DNA from: Jacaranda mimosifolia
Lineage: Eukaryota > Streptophyta > Magnoliopsida > Lamiales > Bignoniaceae
Assembly (NCBI GenBank): GCA_018894105.1
Contig: CM032127.1
Span: 35,112,760 to 35,176,759, forward strand
Length of the DNA: 64,000 nucleotides
Direction: 5' to 3'
Position 1 is the stretch's first letter, and the number at the start of each line of letters is the position of its first letter. Below, one piece after another: positions 10,845 to 22,029 of the stretch. The notes under the pieces are model-generated. The model was not told the origin of the DNA and did not search any database. It was given only the letters and a program-made list of their open reading frames with translations. Both the position numbers and the translations under genes were made by a program.

Positions 10845-11767
10845 TATGGAAGCTATGTTGGACATAGACTCGGGACACTTGCTTGGCGCCATGAGATCCG
10901 AAATAGACTCCATGTTCTCCAACAAAGTATGGACTTTGGTAGATCCCCCAAAGGGAATAGTCCCATTAGTTGCAAGTGGATCTATAAGCAAAAACTAGGA
11001 GTCAATGGAGAGGTAATGACCTTTAAAGTACGACTAGTGGCAAAAGGTTATACTCAAAGACCCAGCATCGATTTCAAGGAAACCTTTTCACCAGTCGCAA
11101 TGCTTAAGTCTATCATATTCTACTCACCATAGCTGCATATTATGACTATGAGATATGGCAAATGGATGTGAAAATTGCTTTCCTAAATGGAGACATTGAA
11201 GAAGAAATCTATATAGAGCAACCAAAAGGTTTTATATCCAAGAGGAGTGAGCAAAAGATTTGCAAACTCCGGAGATCCATTTAAGTACTCAAACAAGTGT
11301 CTGGAAATTGGAACATACATTTTGACAGGACAGTCAAATCATTTGGCTTTGTAAAAAATATGTATGAATCGTGTGTGTATATGAAGGCTAATGGGAGTAG
11401 TATACAGTTTATTGTGCTTTATGTCGATAACATCCTTCTTATTGAGAATGAGGTTGGAATATTAGAGTGTACTAAAACATGGTTATTTTCTCAATTCTCA
11501 ATGAAGGATTTGGGAGAAGCATCCTATGTATTAGGAATACGTATCTATAGAGATAGATCGATGAGGATACTGGGGCTTTTCCAGATCTCGTACATTAACA
11601 AGATACGAAAGGGGTTTAGTATGGAAAAATCTAAGAGGGGATTCGTTCCTATAGGATATAGCATTCTTCTCTCCAAGTTTATGACCCCTAAGACTAACAA
11701 TGAGAAACAACAAATGTCCTACATACCTTATGCCCTCGCTATTGGGAGCATAATGTATGCCGTTTAA
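10845..11767 (+). pseudogene. A: reverse transcriptase (broken)
   Basis: RT copies the element RNA to DNA. The N-terminal part (KGNSPISCKWIYKQKLG, then VAKGYTQRPSIDFKETFSP) lies in 10929-11132. The finger-palm motif QMDVKIAFLNGD is near 11160, and the rest is in an open stretch at 11297-11767. The catalytic YVDD box is YVDN (11420-11431); loss of the second Asp would abolish polymerase activity. Frames change between blocks. Downstream is RNase H. Confidence 0.9.
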
Positions 11768-12404
11768 CGTACAAGATGGAGTGTGGCAAACGCTCTAAGT
11801 ATTATGAGTTATTTCCAATCTAATCCCACTAAAAGTTATTAGATGGCCATAAAAGTAATCCTAAAGTACTTGAGAAGGTCTAAGGACTTATTTTTGGTAT
11901 ACGGCAGTGGAGATTTAAAACTTGAGGAGTTTTTGGATTATAGTTTCCAATCCAATGTAGATGACCTAAAATCCACTTCTAGATTGATATTTTGCCTCAA
12001 TAGCGGTGCAGTGAGTAGGAAAACTTCCAAACAAGACACCACGACCAACTCTACCACAGAGGTAGAATATATTGCGGCTTTAGAAGTTGCAAAGAAAGGC
12101 GTTTGGATGAAAAACATCATTCAAGAGTTGAATATAATGCCTGGCATTGATGAGCTAGTAGTTGTCTTCTGTGACAACAATGGGGCAGTAGCGCAAGCTA
12201 AAGAGCCAAAATATCATAAGCAATTGAAGCACATATTGAGGCGATATCATTTGATTTGGGAGATCATTAATAGAGGCGACATCTGAGTGGAAAGAGTTAC
12301 CTCAAAAAAGAATATAGCATATCTACTGACTAAACCCCTTTCACAAAAGGTCTTTGATGGATATCTTGAGAAGATGGGTCTTAAGACTATGGGGAATTAG
12401 CTTC
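11768..12404 (+). pseudogene. A: RNase H and C-terminal tail (broken)
   Basis: Copia RNase H removes the RNA strand of the hybrid. The open stretch 11843-12286 holds SNVDDLKSTS, the STTEVEYIAALE motif with its acidic residue, and VVFCDNNGAVAQAKEP. It stops at TGA 12284-12286 directly after RGDI; A, F, M and E all have TGA here. Recognisable tail sequence (LLTKPLSQKVFDGYLEKMGL) continues to about 12400, so the ancestral protein was longer. Confidence 0.88.
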
Positions 12405-12419
12405 AGGGCAAGTGGGAGA
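12405..12419 (+). other. A: polypurine tract
   Basis: AGGGCAAGTGGGAGA directly upstream of the 3' LTR. The same tract precedes the 3' LTRs of M, E and F. In intact elements it primes plus-strand DNA synthesis. Confidence 0.85.
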
Positions 12420-12420
12420 A

Positions 12421-14651
12421 TATTAGAATAGTGCCTGACAAGCCAATTAGATTGGTCTTGTAAACTATTTCTTTGTAAGACAATCTTGATTGAATGATAT
12501 TCATTATATGGACATCTTCATCTTATGCTTTTGATTACTTCACTGGCATATGGTTGAATCACTTATATCACACAAAACTACGGGACTTGGTCATGCACTA
12601 GGTGGTGATCATGTAATAAGTCTTACACAGTCGTGATCTTAAATCTTCCAAGTCATAGGATCTTATGAGATAGAGCATCTAAGATCCAGATAGACTTGTA
12701 CTAACGATGCATAAATCTAAGGGATGGATGTTTCTCCATTCCATGAGCAATTCCACATGAGATATGGATGCATGTCAATAGGTGATTGTTAGAGAACAAG
12801 GCATTGAAGGCCTGCCCGGAGAATCCACTAGATAGCCAAAATGACAAGTTGGTAGTGGTACGTTTTCTAGCTTACGCTAGTGCACATAATTAGTCCTTTG
12901 ACCTAAGGATCCATAGTAACCTTGTGCTCAGGTACTCATGCTTTGACTCCTCCTTGGTTACTTAGCGGGCCTTTCGGATAGAGATTGGGCATGAGCTACT
13001 TAGACATAAAAGTTTATGAGATCTAAGATAGAATCCAACTCCTCGTCTTTGTGAAGTGCGAGTGCATCTCCTATGTGTTTTATAATGATCGATTCCAATA
13101 AATTCTTGCGCAAGGTGGCATGAAAATTTGGAAAAAGAGTTTTCCAAAAATGAGGTCATAAGAGGAATTGAACTTTGAGAATAGAAAAATAGTATCGAGG
13201 CTATTAGGGAGCCGACAAATATCCTGCCCTAGGCCTCTTTTGGGAGATATTAGACGAAATGACCGTATTTGCATGGTACGCATGGAGTTAGAATGGTTCT
13301 CCAAGAGCATTCATTTCGGCCAATTAGTTGGGCTCCATGGGCTTGAGGTTGGACATTGACCATAGAGATTATATACTCTTCAATTAATGAAGACTAATTG
13401 AATTGAGTCAATTAGTTTAAAGGAGTTTAAAATAATACATATATATATGATATTCAAAAGCACAAAGAGTTGTGAGCCCATATTCAATGAATGGTGGAAC
13501 CTAACAGGTCACACACAAAAGCCAATTGCATTTCGCACTTGATGGAGGAAAAATTTCTAAGAGTTAGAAAATTGCTCCCAGTGGACCGATTTGAGGTTGG
13601 CAAAAATTGAGGTAATTTTGGCTTGATCAAATTAATTGTTAAACTGATCAATTAATTTATGAGTTAAATTGGACAATAATTAAGGAGTTAATTATTTGGT
13701 GCAACATGACCATCAATTGGTCAAGTTATCTTAAAGAGTTAAGTTAACTATGACTAGCTTATAGAGTTAAGCTAAGTGACTTAAGAGCTAAGTCAATGGT
13801 TAATTAATTAAATTAAAGTGTTTAATTTAATTAATAAGAGCGATCAATTTTTGAGGGAAAATACAAATGAAATGTTCATTTGGTGTGCATTTTAATTAAT
13901 TTGAAATTAGATTCCAAATGAAATTGAAATGCACACAAAATTCAAATTCAAATTTGAATTACAAGTTGCCAAATTTGCATGGCCAAGTTGGTAGTCACCT
14001 TGAGGAAGGTGTGACCATCCTCACTATATATATAGATATAAAGGGTGAGAGAGGTGGCCAACTTATGCTCCATGTGAAGAATTAGATTCTTTCACATTTT
14101 CCCTCAAAAATCTTAAGTGTTACCTTATGTGTGGAAGCTCCACTTCTTCTCTTCTTCTCCTACCTCAAATTAGGCCTCCATTTTTGCAAATCTCCTTTGT
14201 ATTTTCCAGCTAACACCAAGGAGATTAGGATCTAGCATTGGTGTGTGGATCATATTGTTAGAGGCAAGACATTTGAATTGCTTGCTCTTAGAAGATCCAC
14301 TGTTAGGGTAGTTCGTTTGGTGATTTTTTTTGGCACGTACCTGTGGCTTTTTGAGCTAAATTTTTTATAGTAGCTTTATCAAGGAGTTGAAAAGGCTCCG
14401 TAATTTTTCCAAAATTTTTGGATGAGTTTGGATTGGGCAAACATTGCACCAAATCCATTGCACCGCTGTTTGATAGTTTCTGGATTGAATAAGTGTTCCT
14501 CATCTTTCCTTTGGACTTTGGCTAATCAAGATAGTTTTCCATCCAAATCTGAATTGTAAGTATGTTTAGATCCTTGTTTTCTTGTGTAGCTTTAGTTAAT
14601 TTCAACTTTTAAAGTTTTAATTATTGGATCCTAGTGCCTTATTTACCTTCA
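12421..14651 (+). repeat. A: 3' LTR
   Basis: 2231 bp starting TATTAGAATAG (TG changed to TA) and ending TTTACCTTCA, followed by the TSD gaatc. The U3 hairpin array lies at about 13549-13835; the TATA box is at 14024-14040 with a short GAGGA/TCCTC inverted repeat before it. The larger GGTGTGAT inverted repeat of other LTRs is reduced here. Confidence 0.93.
14002..14040 (+). promoter_or_regulatory. A 3' LTR TATA region
   Basis: GAGGA (14002-14006) pairs with TCCTC (14018-14022), followed by ACTATATATATAGATATA. It is the promoter copy in the 3' LTR. Confidence 0.55.
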
Positions 14652-14683
14652 GAATCTAACGATTAGAGTTTGCAAGCTTGCTT
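14652..14683 (-). repeat. C: 3' LTR, 32-bp sliver between A and M
   Basis: gaatctaacgattagagtttgcaagc...tgctt, matching 29717-29748 of C's right LTR. The first five bases are A's right TSD and the last five are M's left TSD. This sliver proves that A and M are separate insertions 27 bp apart in the same LTR. Confidence 0.92.
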
Positions 14684-16904
14684 TATTGGAATAGTGCCTG
14701 GCAAGCCAATAAGATTGGCCTTGTAAAAGCTATTTCATTGTAAAACAATCTTGATTGAATGATATTCTTTATATGGACACCTTCATCTTATGCTTCATAT
14801 TACTTCACTTGCATTTGGATGAAGCCTTTAGATCACACATGATTATGGGACTTGGTTCGGTGATCAAGGAATAAGTCTCACATGGTCGTGATCTTAAATC
14901 TTCCAAGTCATAGGATCTTACGAGATGGGGCATCTGAGATCCGGACAGACTTGCACTAACGATACATAAATCCAACAGTTGGATATTGCTCCATTCTATG
15001 AGCAATCTATATGAGATACAGGTGTATGTTAGTGGGTGCTTGTCAGAGAACAAGGCACTTAAGACCCTCCAAAAAATCTACTGGATAGCCGTAGTGGCAA
15101 GTCGGTAGTGATCAATTCTCCCGCTTATGCTAGTGCATATTATTAGTCTTCTGACCGGAGGATCCATGGTAACCTTATGTCCGGTCCTCATGCTTTGACT
15201 CTTCCTTGACCACTTAGCGGGTCTTATGGGTTGAGGTTGGGTATGAGCTACTTGGCATGGGGGTTGGTGAGATCCAGGATGGAATCCGACTCCTCTTTTT
15301 TGTGAAGGACGAGTGCATCTCCTATGTGTTCTATTCTAATCAATTCCAAGAAACCCTTGCGCAAAGTGGTGTGACAATTTGAAAAAGGAGTTTTCAAATG
15401 TGAGGTCACATAAGGGAATCCGACATTAAGAATATAGATATAACATCGAGGCTATTAGGGAGCTGGTAAATATCTTACCATAGGCCTCTTTCGGGAGACA
15501 AGAGACGGAAGTACTGTATTTGCATGGTACGCGTGAAGCTATGATAATCCTCTAGAATTTTCATTTCAGTCAATTAGTTGGGCTCCATTGGCTTGAGGTT
15601 GGACATCAACCATGAAGATTGAGTACTCTTCAATTAATGAGATTAATTGAATTCAATCGATCAATTTAAAAGGAGTTTTAAACTAAAATGAATATAAGAT
15701 ATTCAAAAGTCACAAAGAGTTGTGAGCCTATGTACAATGAGTGGTAGAACTTATTGAGTTACACATAAAAGCAAAATACCTTCCAAAATTGGTAGAGTAA
15801 TTTTCTAAGTGTTAGAAAATTCACTTCTTTGGTGATCGATTTTCAAGGGCTTGATTAATTTAAGTGTTAAATTAATCAACTAATTTAAGAGTTAAATTAG
15901 ACCAATAATTAAGGAGTTAATTATTTGGTACCATGTTGATCATCAATTGGACAAGTTGACTTAAAGAGCTAAGTTGACTAATTTAAGCTTAAAAGTTAAG
16001 CTTGTTTTATTTATGAGTTAAATCAAAGGTTGATTAATTAAATTAAAGTGTTTAATTTAATTAATGGGAAGAATACATTTTGGAGGGAAATTTTAAATAA
16101 AGTGTTCATTTAAATTAGCATCTTAATTAATTTGGAATTAGATTCCAAATGAAATTGAAATGCACATGAAATTCAAGTAAGACTTGAATTTGAATTTTGC
16201 CAACTTAGCGTGCCACTTGGGTGGTCACCTTGCGGATGTTGCGATGCCAACTAGAATCACACTTTCCACCCTCTATATATAGATGTAGAGAGCATGAAGA
16301 ATTCAAAATTAATTGCTGAAAAGTGTGAGAATTAGATTCTTGCATTCCCTCCAAAATCTCTCTCTCCATGCATTGCATCATGAGTTGAAGCTTTGCATTT
16401 CTTCTTCTTCCCAACATAAAAATTGGCCTCCTCTACCTCATTTTCTCCTCTCTGCATCCAGCTTCTAGTGAGGGAAAATTGGAAGATTTTTTGGTTTGTG
16501 GATCATATCAATAGAGCCAAGGTACTTGACTTGCTCGGTTTTGGAGATCCACCTGCAGCAGCTTTCGGTTGGGGAATTTTTATGGAGTGATCCAGAAGAA
16601 TTTTTGGCTCTAATTTTTCATAGTAGCTTCCACTGTGTGTGGAGGTGTTCCAGATTTAATTTTTTGATTTTCGAAACAGCATATCCTGGGCAAACATTGC
16701 CATCTTTCTGTTGTGCTAGTTCCAGATAGTTTCTAGACTCGTGAGAGGTAGTTGATCTTCTCCCTATTTTTGAGCTACAAGAGGCAATTATTCATCCTAA
16801 TCCAGATCTATGGCATGACTAGATACTTGGTAGCTTGAGTGGCTTAGTTATTTTCAAGCTTATGAAGTTTTGATTTATGGATCCTAATGCTACTCTTGCC
16901 TTCA
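14684..16904 (+). repeat. M: 5' LTR
   Basis: 2221 bp from TATTGGAATAG (TG to TA) to CTTGCCTTCA. U3 hairpin array at about 15797-16063, TATA palindrome CTCTATATATAGATGTAGAG at 16271-16290. The inverted repeat before the TATA box is decayed compared with the 3' copy. Confidence 0.93.
16271..16290 (+). promoter_or_regulatory. M 5' LTR TATA box
   Basis: CTCTATATATAGATGTAGAG. In this LTR it lies ~630 bp before the LTR end, the expected position for the transcript start that opens R. Confidence 0.65.
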
Positions 16905-16906
16905 AG

Positions 16907-16919
16907 TGGTATCAGAGCC
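16907..16919 (+). other. M: primer-binding site
   Basis: TGGTATCAGAGCC, an exact match to the usual plant copia PBS (initiator tRNA-Met), two bases after the LTR end. Confidence 0.93.
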
Positions 16920-18871
16920 TTTTTCATGCTATGTTTTAGATTATTGTTTGATTGATTCATGTGATGAATTGATCAATATCACCAAATATTTGATCTAAGC
17001 CATGGATTGGAGTGTTTGGATGATGATGCTTGTGGCTCTATTGCTTGATGAATTGATAGCATGCTATTATGTGATTTAAGTGTTGATTCATGTTTTGGTA
17101 TGTTTCAATTCATAGAGATAAATGTTGAATGTTGATTTAGCATTTATTGATGTTATAAGTTGATATAGCATGTTGTGTTCTGATCAAAAGAGTTTTGGTC
17201 ATTTTTGAATCCAACTTGATTGGAGTTTTGTTGGAAATTTTTGAAGAATACGATTCTTACTTGAACTTGATTTTTGAAGCTTGATTAAGCACTTAAATTT
17301 CCAATTTCAAAAATGTGTTTTAGATCTAGAAATTGGTTCATAAGGTGTGATTTAATGTTTAGAATGACTTCTAGCATTTTTGATGCACAAAAGTTGAGCC
17401 AAAAATGGCCTAACTTGGCTTTAACCCAAAATAGGGGTTGTTGCCAGCTTTGGTGTACATTGGCAGGGCTGTGACTGAAACTTACTACCCAGCCATGTGC
17501 TTGCCTCGGCTAGCAGCACCCAGTCATGGGTTGGGCAAGTTTTTGTGCAAATTTTGGGCTCCTTTGGTGACTAGAAATGATGTTAAATCATGTGTTATGG
17601 ATGCACAAGTATTGTGTAAGTTCTCAATATAATGTTTAACATTTTTCAAGCTCTTTAATCTTGTTAAAGTTTATCCCCAATAGTTGCATAAGTGTTATGC
17701 TTGTTCGATTATTTGTTTATGAGATAAGCATTTAATTGTTGGAATTAATTGTTAATTCTAGAATTATTTATTGTTAATCTAATTGTTGAATGAATGATGA
17801 ATGAATGGGGATGATCATGAGCCTTTAATGTTGATTTTATTAGTTTCAAGTTGTTGAAATGGGTTGTATTAAATTGGGACTTGCATGCCTCTTTATTTCT
17901 ACCTTATAAATGTTATGAGAGTAGAATCACTAGGAGTGATGAATTCTTTCTAATGTAAAAGTTACATGGAGTAAATGAGACCTTAGAGGCATGGAGACTT
18001 TTGAAGTCCATGTATGTATGGGATACTCTCATGTAATAGCTAGATTTAATCAACCTAGCTAAAATCAACTAGGTGGTGCACCTATGGCTCTAAGTGCGCC
18101 ACTTGGTTAGGCTCATGGTCATCCCACCCTAGGAGCATGCTAGGTGCATTTACTTATTTATACTTTCCATATCCTATTGATGTATGAGATGCATGTTTAG
18201 GATATAGAAAGCCTAAATAAGAAGATAAAATGATGAGATCTTTGCAAGCAAAAACCCTCCACTTAGAATATCTAAGTGCTTTTCAAATATTAAGTCGAAA
18301 TGGATACAAATTAAAAGATTTTTAATTAATCAAAGCCTTCTACCAATAGTATACGCCATGATGACGCTACCGAATTTGTGTGATGGCACTCGAAGTGGGG
18401 GTCACACTTAGGAGGAAAGCTGTGCGCATATACTTTGCATATGATGCACCTTCGATTTGAGAACTCCATGCATTGGCATTCAAAGCATGGGATGACATGG
18501 AGCCATCTCGAATCAAAGTTTGATTAATAGGTCCGACTTAGCACTTGTAATGTTGATACACTCGAAGCGGGGTGTCTACATGAAAAGTGAGGCAAAATAT
18601 ATCAAAAGTTGCATGAGATGCAATTAGCAAGTATTGCTTACCTTTTGATTATTTGTGGATGGCACTTGAAGCGGGGGTCCACTTACAAGTCCTTAGGATC
18701 TTGATTCTCACTAGGAAATATGATTTCCCGAATTATTCTTAGGGGTGAAGAATTTGATAAAATAGTGGGAGGAAAACAAGCGTGAAAGACCATAAAACAT
18801 GTTTCTAATATCAAATTCAATCACATGCTTATTCTCTTTTTTCGCTTTTAAGGATTTGTGAAATCTCAAGA
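16920..18871 (+). other. M: ~1.95-kb untranslated leader with structured elements
   Basis: No convincing ORF. In order it holds a T/A-rich stretch; a GC-rich island (about 17434-17540); a long region similar in all copies; a GTGGTGCAC hairpin (18067-18108, 15-bp stem with wobbles, 12-nt loop); and the four-hairpin array (18377-18682). A 195-bp open stretch over the GC island (17438-17632) has no counterpart elsewhere and is probably chance. Confidence 0.8.
18377..18682 (+). repeat. M leader: four-copy hairpin array (GGCACTCGAAGCGGGGGTC type)
   Basis: Units at about 18382-18405, 18472-18496, 18555-18578 and 18658-18682. Units 1, 3 and 4 share cActCGAAG(T/C)GGGG; unit 2 is more divergent. Unit 1 is closed by GTGTGAT/GTCACAC, unit 3 by GATAC/GTGTC, unit 4 by GTGGAT/GTCCAC. 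Homologous arrays occur in A, E, C, F and G. Confidence 0.78.
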
Positions 18872-19660
18872 ATGGTTTAATATTCCACTCAATATTATTT
18901 TGGAAACTAATAAACTAATCGGGCCAAACTTTCACGATTGACTTAATCTCAAAAGTCATTCTAGATTCCTAAAAACGAATAGATGCCCTATATCAAGGTG
19001 CTCCAAATCCCATCAGGATTAAAAGTAGATGAAGAGACACGTGAAAAGTTCATGAATTGGGTTTAGAATCATCATATCCCATAAGTCTCATGATGGCATC
19101 AACAAACTTTAAAAATCTCAAAGACACATGAATAATACCTTGGTTATAGTTTACAAGAGTTGTAAAGCAAACAAGGTATGAGAAGTTCATAGTGTCAAAA
19201 GAGATTTTTTAAGCTAGACGGATGCGAAGTCATGTGTTATTGATTACGGTCTAAAGATGATTAAGCTTGGAAAAACTTTTTTAACTTGGATGTAGTGATG
19301 GATAATGATCTCTATGAGGATTTGATCCTCACATCCTCATCGAGTTTTATTGATTGAAGTGTTGATCTAGAAGGAGAATACCATGACAAGGGCAAACCTT
19401 TCACATTTGTTTCCTCCTACAAGTCTGTGGGCCCTAAGGGTGCGAGAAAGGGAGGTAAAATGAAGAAAAGTTCTTCCTCCAAGGGAAAAAAACAATTAAA
19501 GGCATCCGTATAAGTCAAGAAGATTATAGATAAAATAGTCGATATTATTTGTTTCCACTTTAGCTAGATAGGCCATTGGAAGCCATTATGCAAGGAACAC
19601 CTTGCAACCCTTTGGAAGGGTATGTACTTTATTAAAGTGCATTTAAGGATAAATTCTTCC
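18872..19660 (+). pseudogene. M: gag, variant subtype (broken)
   Basis: ATG at 18872 is in the family's start position but the third codon is a stop, and a one-base shift follows. Downstream text matches E's gag: a shortened central region with the DLxGEYHDK segment where the other copies have FVMNFNM. The K/S-rich basic tract GGKxKKSSSSKGKK is near 19451. The zinc knuckle at about 19550-19595 reads C-F-H-C with an internal stop; the second Cys is Phe, as in E. Leads into protease. Confidence 0.83.
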
Positions 19661-20220
19661 TCATGGATATATGATATCGCATGTGGTTCTTATCTTTGTA
19701 AGTTGTTACAAAGAGTAAGAACGAAGAATAAAACTAAGTGATGTGGATATGATCCATCGTCTTGGCTAAGGAGCAAGAGTTGTGGTCAAAGTTGAAGGCG
19801 TATAATAAGTTGAATTTAGGGAACTCCATAATTGTATTGAACCCACCCTTGCTAATATGTGCCATATATTATTGAGAACATTATTTCAAATTCCCACTTT
19901 GGATAGTGAAGGATTTGATCCTTCTATATTAAATGGGAGATTGAAGGCATTAAAGAATGGGTTCTTTAATTGCTTGTGATATACTTAACAAAGGATTATA
20001 CATATTGGATTCTCAACCATCACTAATGCACTTTCAATAAAGTAAGAAAATTAGATATCCAAGAAGATGTCATTCTTTGGCATGCAAGACTTGGTCATAT
20101 CTCTAAGAATATGATGAGCAAGATAGAAGCTCTCAGAGTGCTCAATGTTAGTGGCATTGAGGATCTTCCTATTTGTGAATCTTGTTTAAAGGAAAAAATG
20201 ACCAAAGTTTCTTTTGTAGG
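19620..20220 (+). pseudogene. M: protease and GAG-pre-integrase (broken)
   Basis: Protease site reads YDIACGSYLC (Asp at 19673-19675 kept, following Thr changed to Ile), the same wording as E and unlike A, C, D, F. Frameshifts separate it from the pre-integrase block (DVILWHARLGHISKNMM, about 20066-20120) and the SCLKEKMTK block, which runs into integrase. Confidence 0.83.
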
Positions 20221-21075
20221 GCAAGACGGAGCACTCCACAAGTCTCTTGGATTTGATCCATATGGATGTTTGTGGACCACTAAGAGTTAGTAGGAGAGGA
20301 GGCTATTCCTACTTTATCACCTTCACCGATGATTATAGTTAGTTTGGACACGTGTGTCTTATGAAGAACAAGTCCGAAGCCTTTGAAAAGTTCAAAGTGT
20401 ATTAGAGTGAAGTGGAAAAGCGATTGAGGCTAAGTATTAAAGCTCTTTGATCTAATCAAGGAGGAGAATACTTGAGTACCGAATTCTTGGATTATCTAAA
20501 AGAGAGTGGGATTCTCTCTTAATGGACTCCACCCGGCACACCCCAATACAATAGAGTAATCGAAAGGAGAAACCTTATCTTGTTGGACATGGTACGTTCC
20601 ATGTTGAGCTTCTTCGATGTGCCTATATCCTTTTTTGGATACACCTTAGTCACTGCAGCGAAGTTACTAAGTGTGGTACCTTCAAAGTGGATGACCAAGA
20701 CACCATATGAGATATGGCTTGGGAAAGCACCCTCTTACCAATACATCAAAGTTTGGGGATCTGCTGCCTATGTGAGACGTATAGTGGGAGATAAATTGGA
20801 TAGTAGATCTACCTTGTGCGAGTTTGTGGGATACCCAAGAGAGTCTATGGTTATTACTATTTCTATGATCCCTCGGAACAAAAGGTGTTTGTTTTGAGGA
20901 ATGCCACATTTTTGGAAAAGCAGTTTCTATTAGATAGAAAATGCATTGTTGTTGAACTTGGTGAATTTCAAGATGATCATCAAACCTTACAAGTGGTAGA
21001 AACAAATATATATCAAAGAGCCTTGAACACAACCTCTGAGAAGGTTGGACCGTATCAAGAAGCAACTTAAAAGTT
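20221..21075 (+). pseudogene. M: integrase (broken)
   Basis: HMDVCGPLRVS keeps the first catalytic Asp. The second zone reads SNQGGEY (Asp changed to Asn) after a TGA at 20448-20450. The catalytic Glu is kept in VIERRN. The C-terminal region is open over 20580-20897 (FFGYTLVTAAKLLSVVPSK, GKAPSYQYIKVWGS), then continues in another frame (20816-21070). Confidence 0.87.
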
Positions 21076-21099
21076 TGGATTCTTTCATGAAACGGGTTA

Positions 21100-21985
21100 A
21101 TCGGATAGTGATCCAAAGACCTATGAGGAAGCTATGTTGGAAATAGATTAGAGATATTGGCTTGAAGCCATGAGATCCAAAATTGACTTCATGTACTCAA
21201 ACAAAGTATAGACTTTGGTAGATCCACTAAAAGAAATAGTTTCTATTAGTTGCAAGTGGATCTATAAGCAAAAGCTTGGAGTAGATGGATAAGTGGTGAC
21301 TTTTAAGGCATGAATAGTGGCAAAGGGTTACACTCAAAGACCGAGTATCTATTTCGAGGAAATATTTTCACCGGTCACTATGCCTAAGTCCATTTAGATT
21401 CTACTTTCCATAGCCATATATCATGACTATGAGATATGGCAAATGGATGTGAAAACTGCTTTCCTCAATGGTGACATTGAAGAAGAAATCTATATGGAGC
21501 AACCACAAGCTTTTATATCCAAAGAAAGTGAGCAAATGGTTTGCAAACTCCAATGATCCATTTATGGACTCAAACAAGCATCCTGAAGTTGGAACATACG
21601 TTTTGACAAAATGATCAAATCATTTGGCTTTGTCAAAAATGCGTATGAACTATGTGTGTACAAGAATGTTAGTGAGAGTAGTGTATAGTTTATTATGCTT
21701 TATGTCGATGACATCCTTCTCATTAAGAATGAGGTAGGAATGTTAGAGTGTACTAAAGCATAGTTATGTACACAATTCTCCATGAAGGATTTGGGAGAAG
21801 CATCATATGTATTGGGAATATGTATCTATAGAGATAGATTTGGGAGGATGCTGGGGCTATTCCAAATCCCGTACATTGACAAGATACTAAAGATGTTTAG
21901 TATGGAAGAGTCTAAGAAGGGATTTTTTCCCATGTGACATGGCATTCGTCTCTCCAAGTCTATGGCCCCCAAGACTGACAACAGG
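21100..21985 (+). pseudogene. M: reverse transcriptase (broken)
   Basis: SCKWIYKQKLGVDG near 21250, WQMDVKTAFLNGDIEEE near 21437, and an intact YVDD box at 21701-21712. Multiple in-frame stops, so no active enzyme, although the palm motif is unchanged. The segment missing from E's RT is present here, giving the undeleted reference. Confidence 0.88.
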
Positions 21986-22029
21986 AGACAAAGTATGTCC
22001 CACATACCTTATACCTCCACTATTGGGAG

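Larger units (their letters stand above)
5616..14651 (+). mobile_element. A: complete plus-strand copia element (9.0 kb)
   Basis: LTR - PBS - leader - gag-pol - PPT - LTR, with the 5-bp TSD gaatc on both sides (5611-5615 and 14652-14656). The internal region is 4.56 kb, shorter than in M or F (about 5.75 kb), mainly because some 1.25 kb of leader is missing. All reading frames are broken, so it could move only if supplied with proteins in trans. It is inserted in the left LTR of C, in opposite orientation. Confidence 0.95.

Noticed and set aside
12287..12404. Extra envelope-like ORF between RNase H and the PPT
   Set aside because: Only about 120 bp separate the RNase H stop from the PPT, and that stretch matches the normal polyprotein tail.
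17438..17632. 64-codon open frame over the GC-rich leader island of M
   Set aside because: The island's sequence and frame are not conserved in E, C, F or G, so a leader peptide is not supported.
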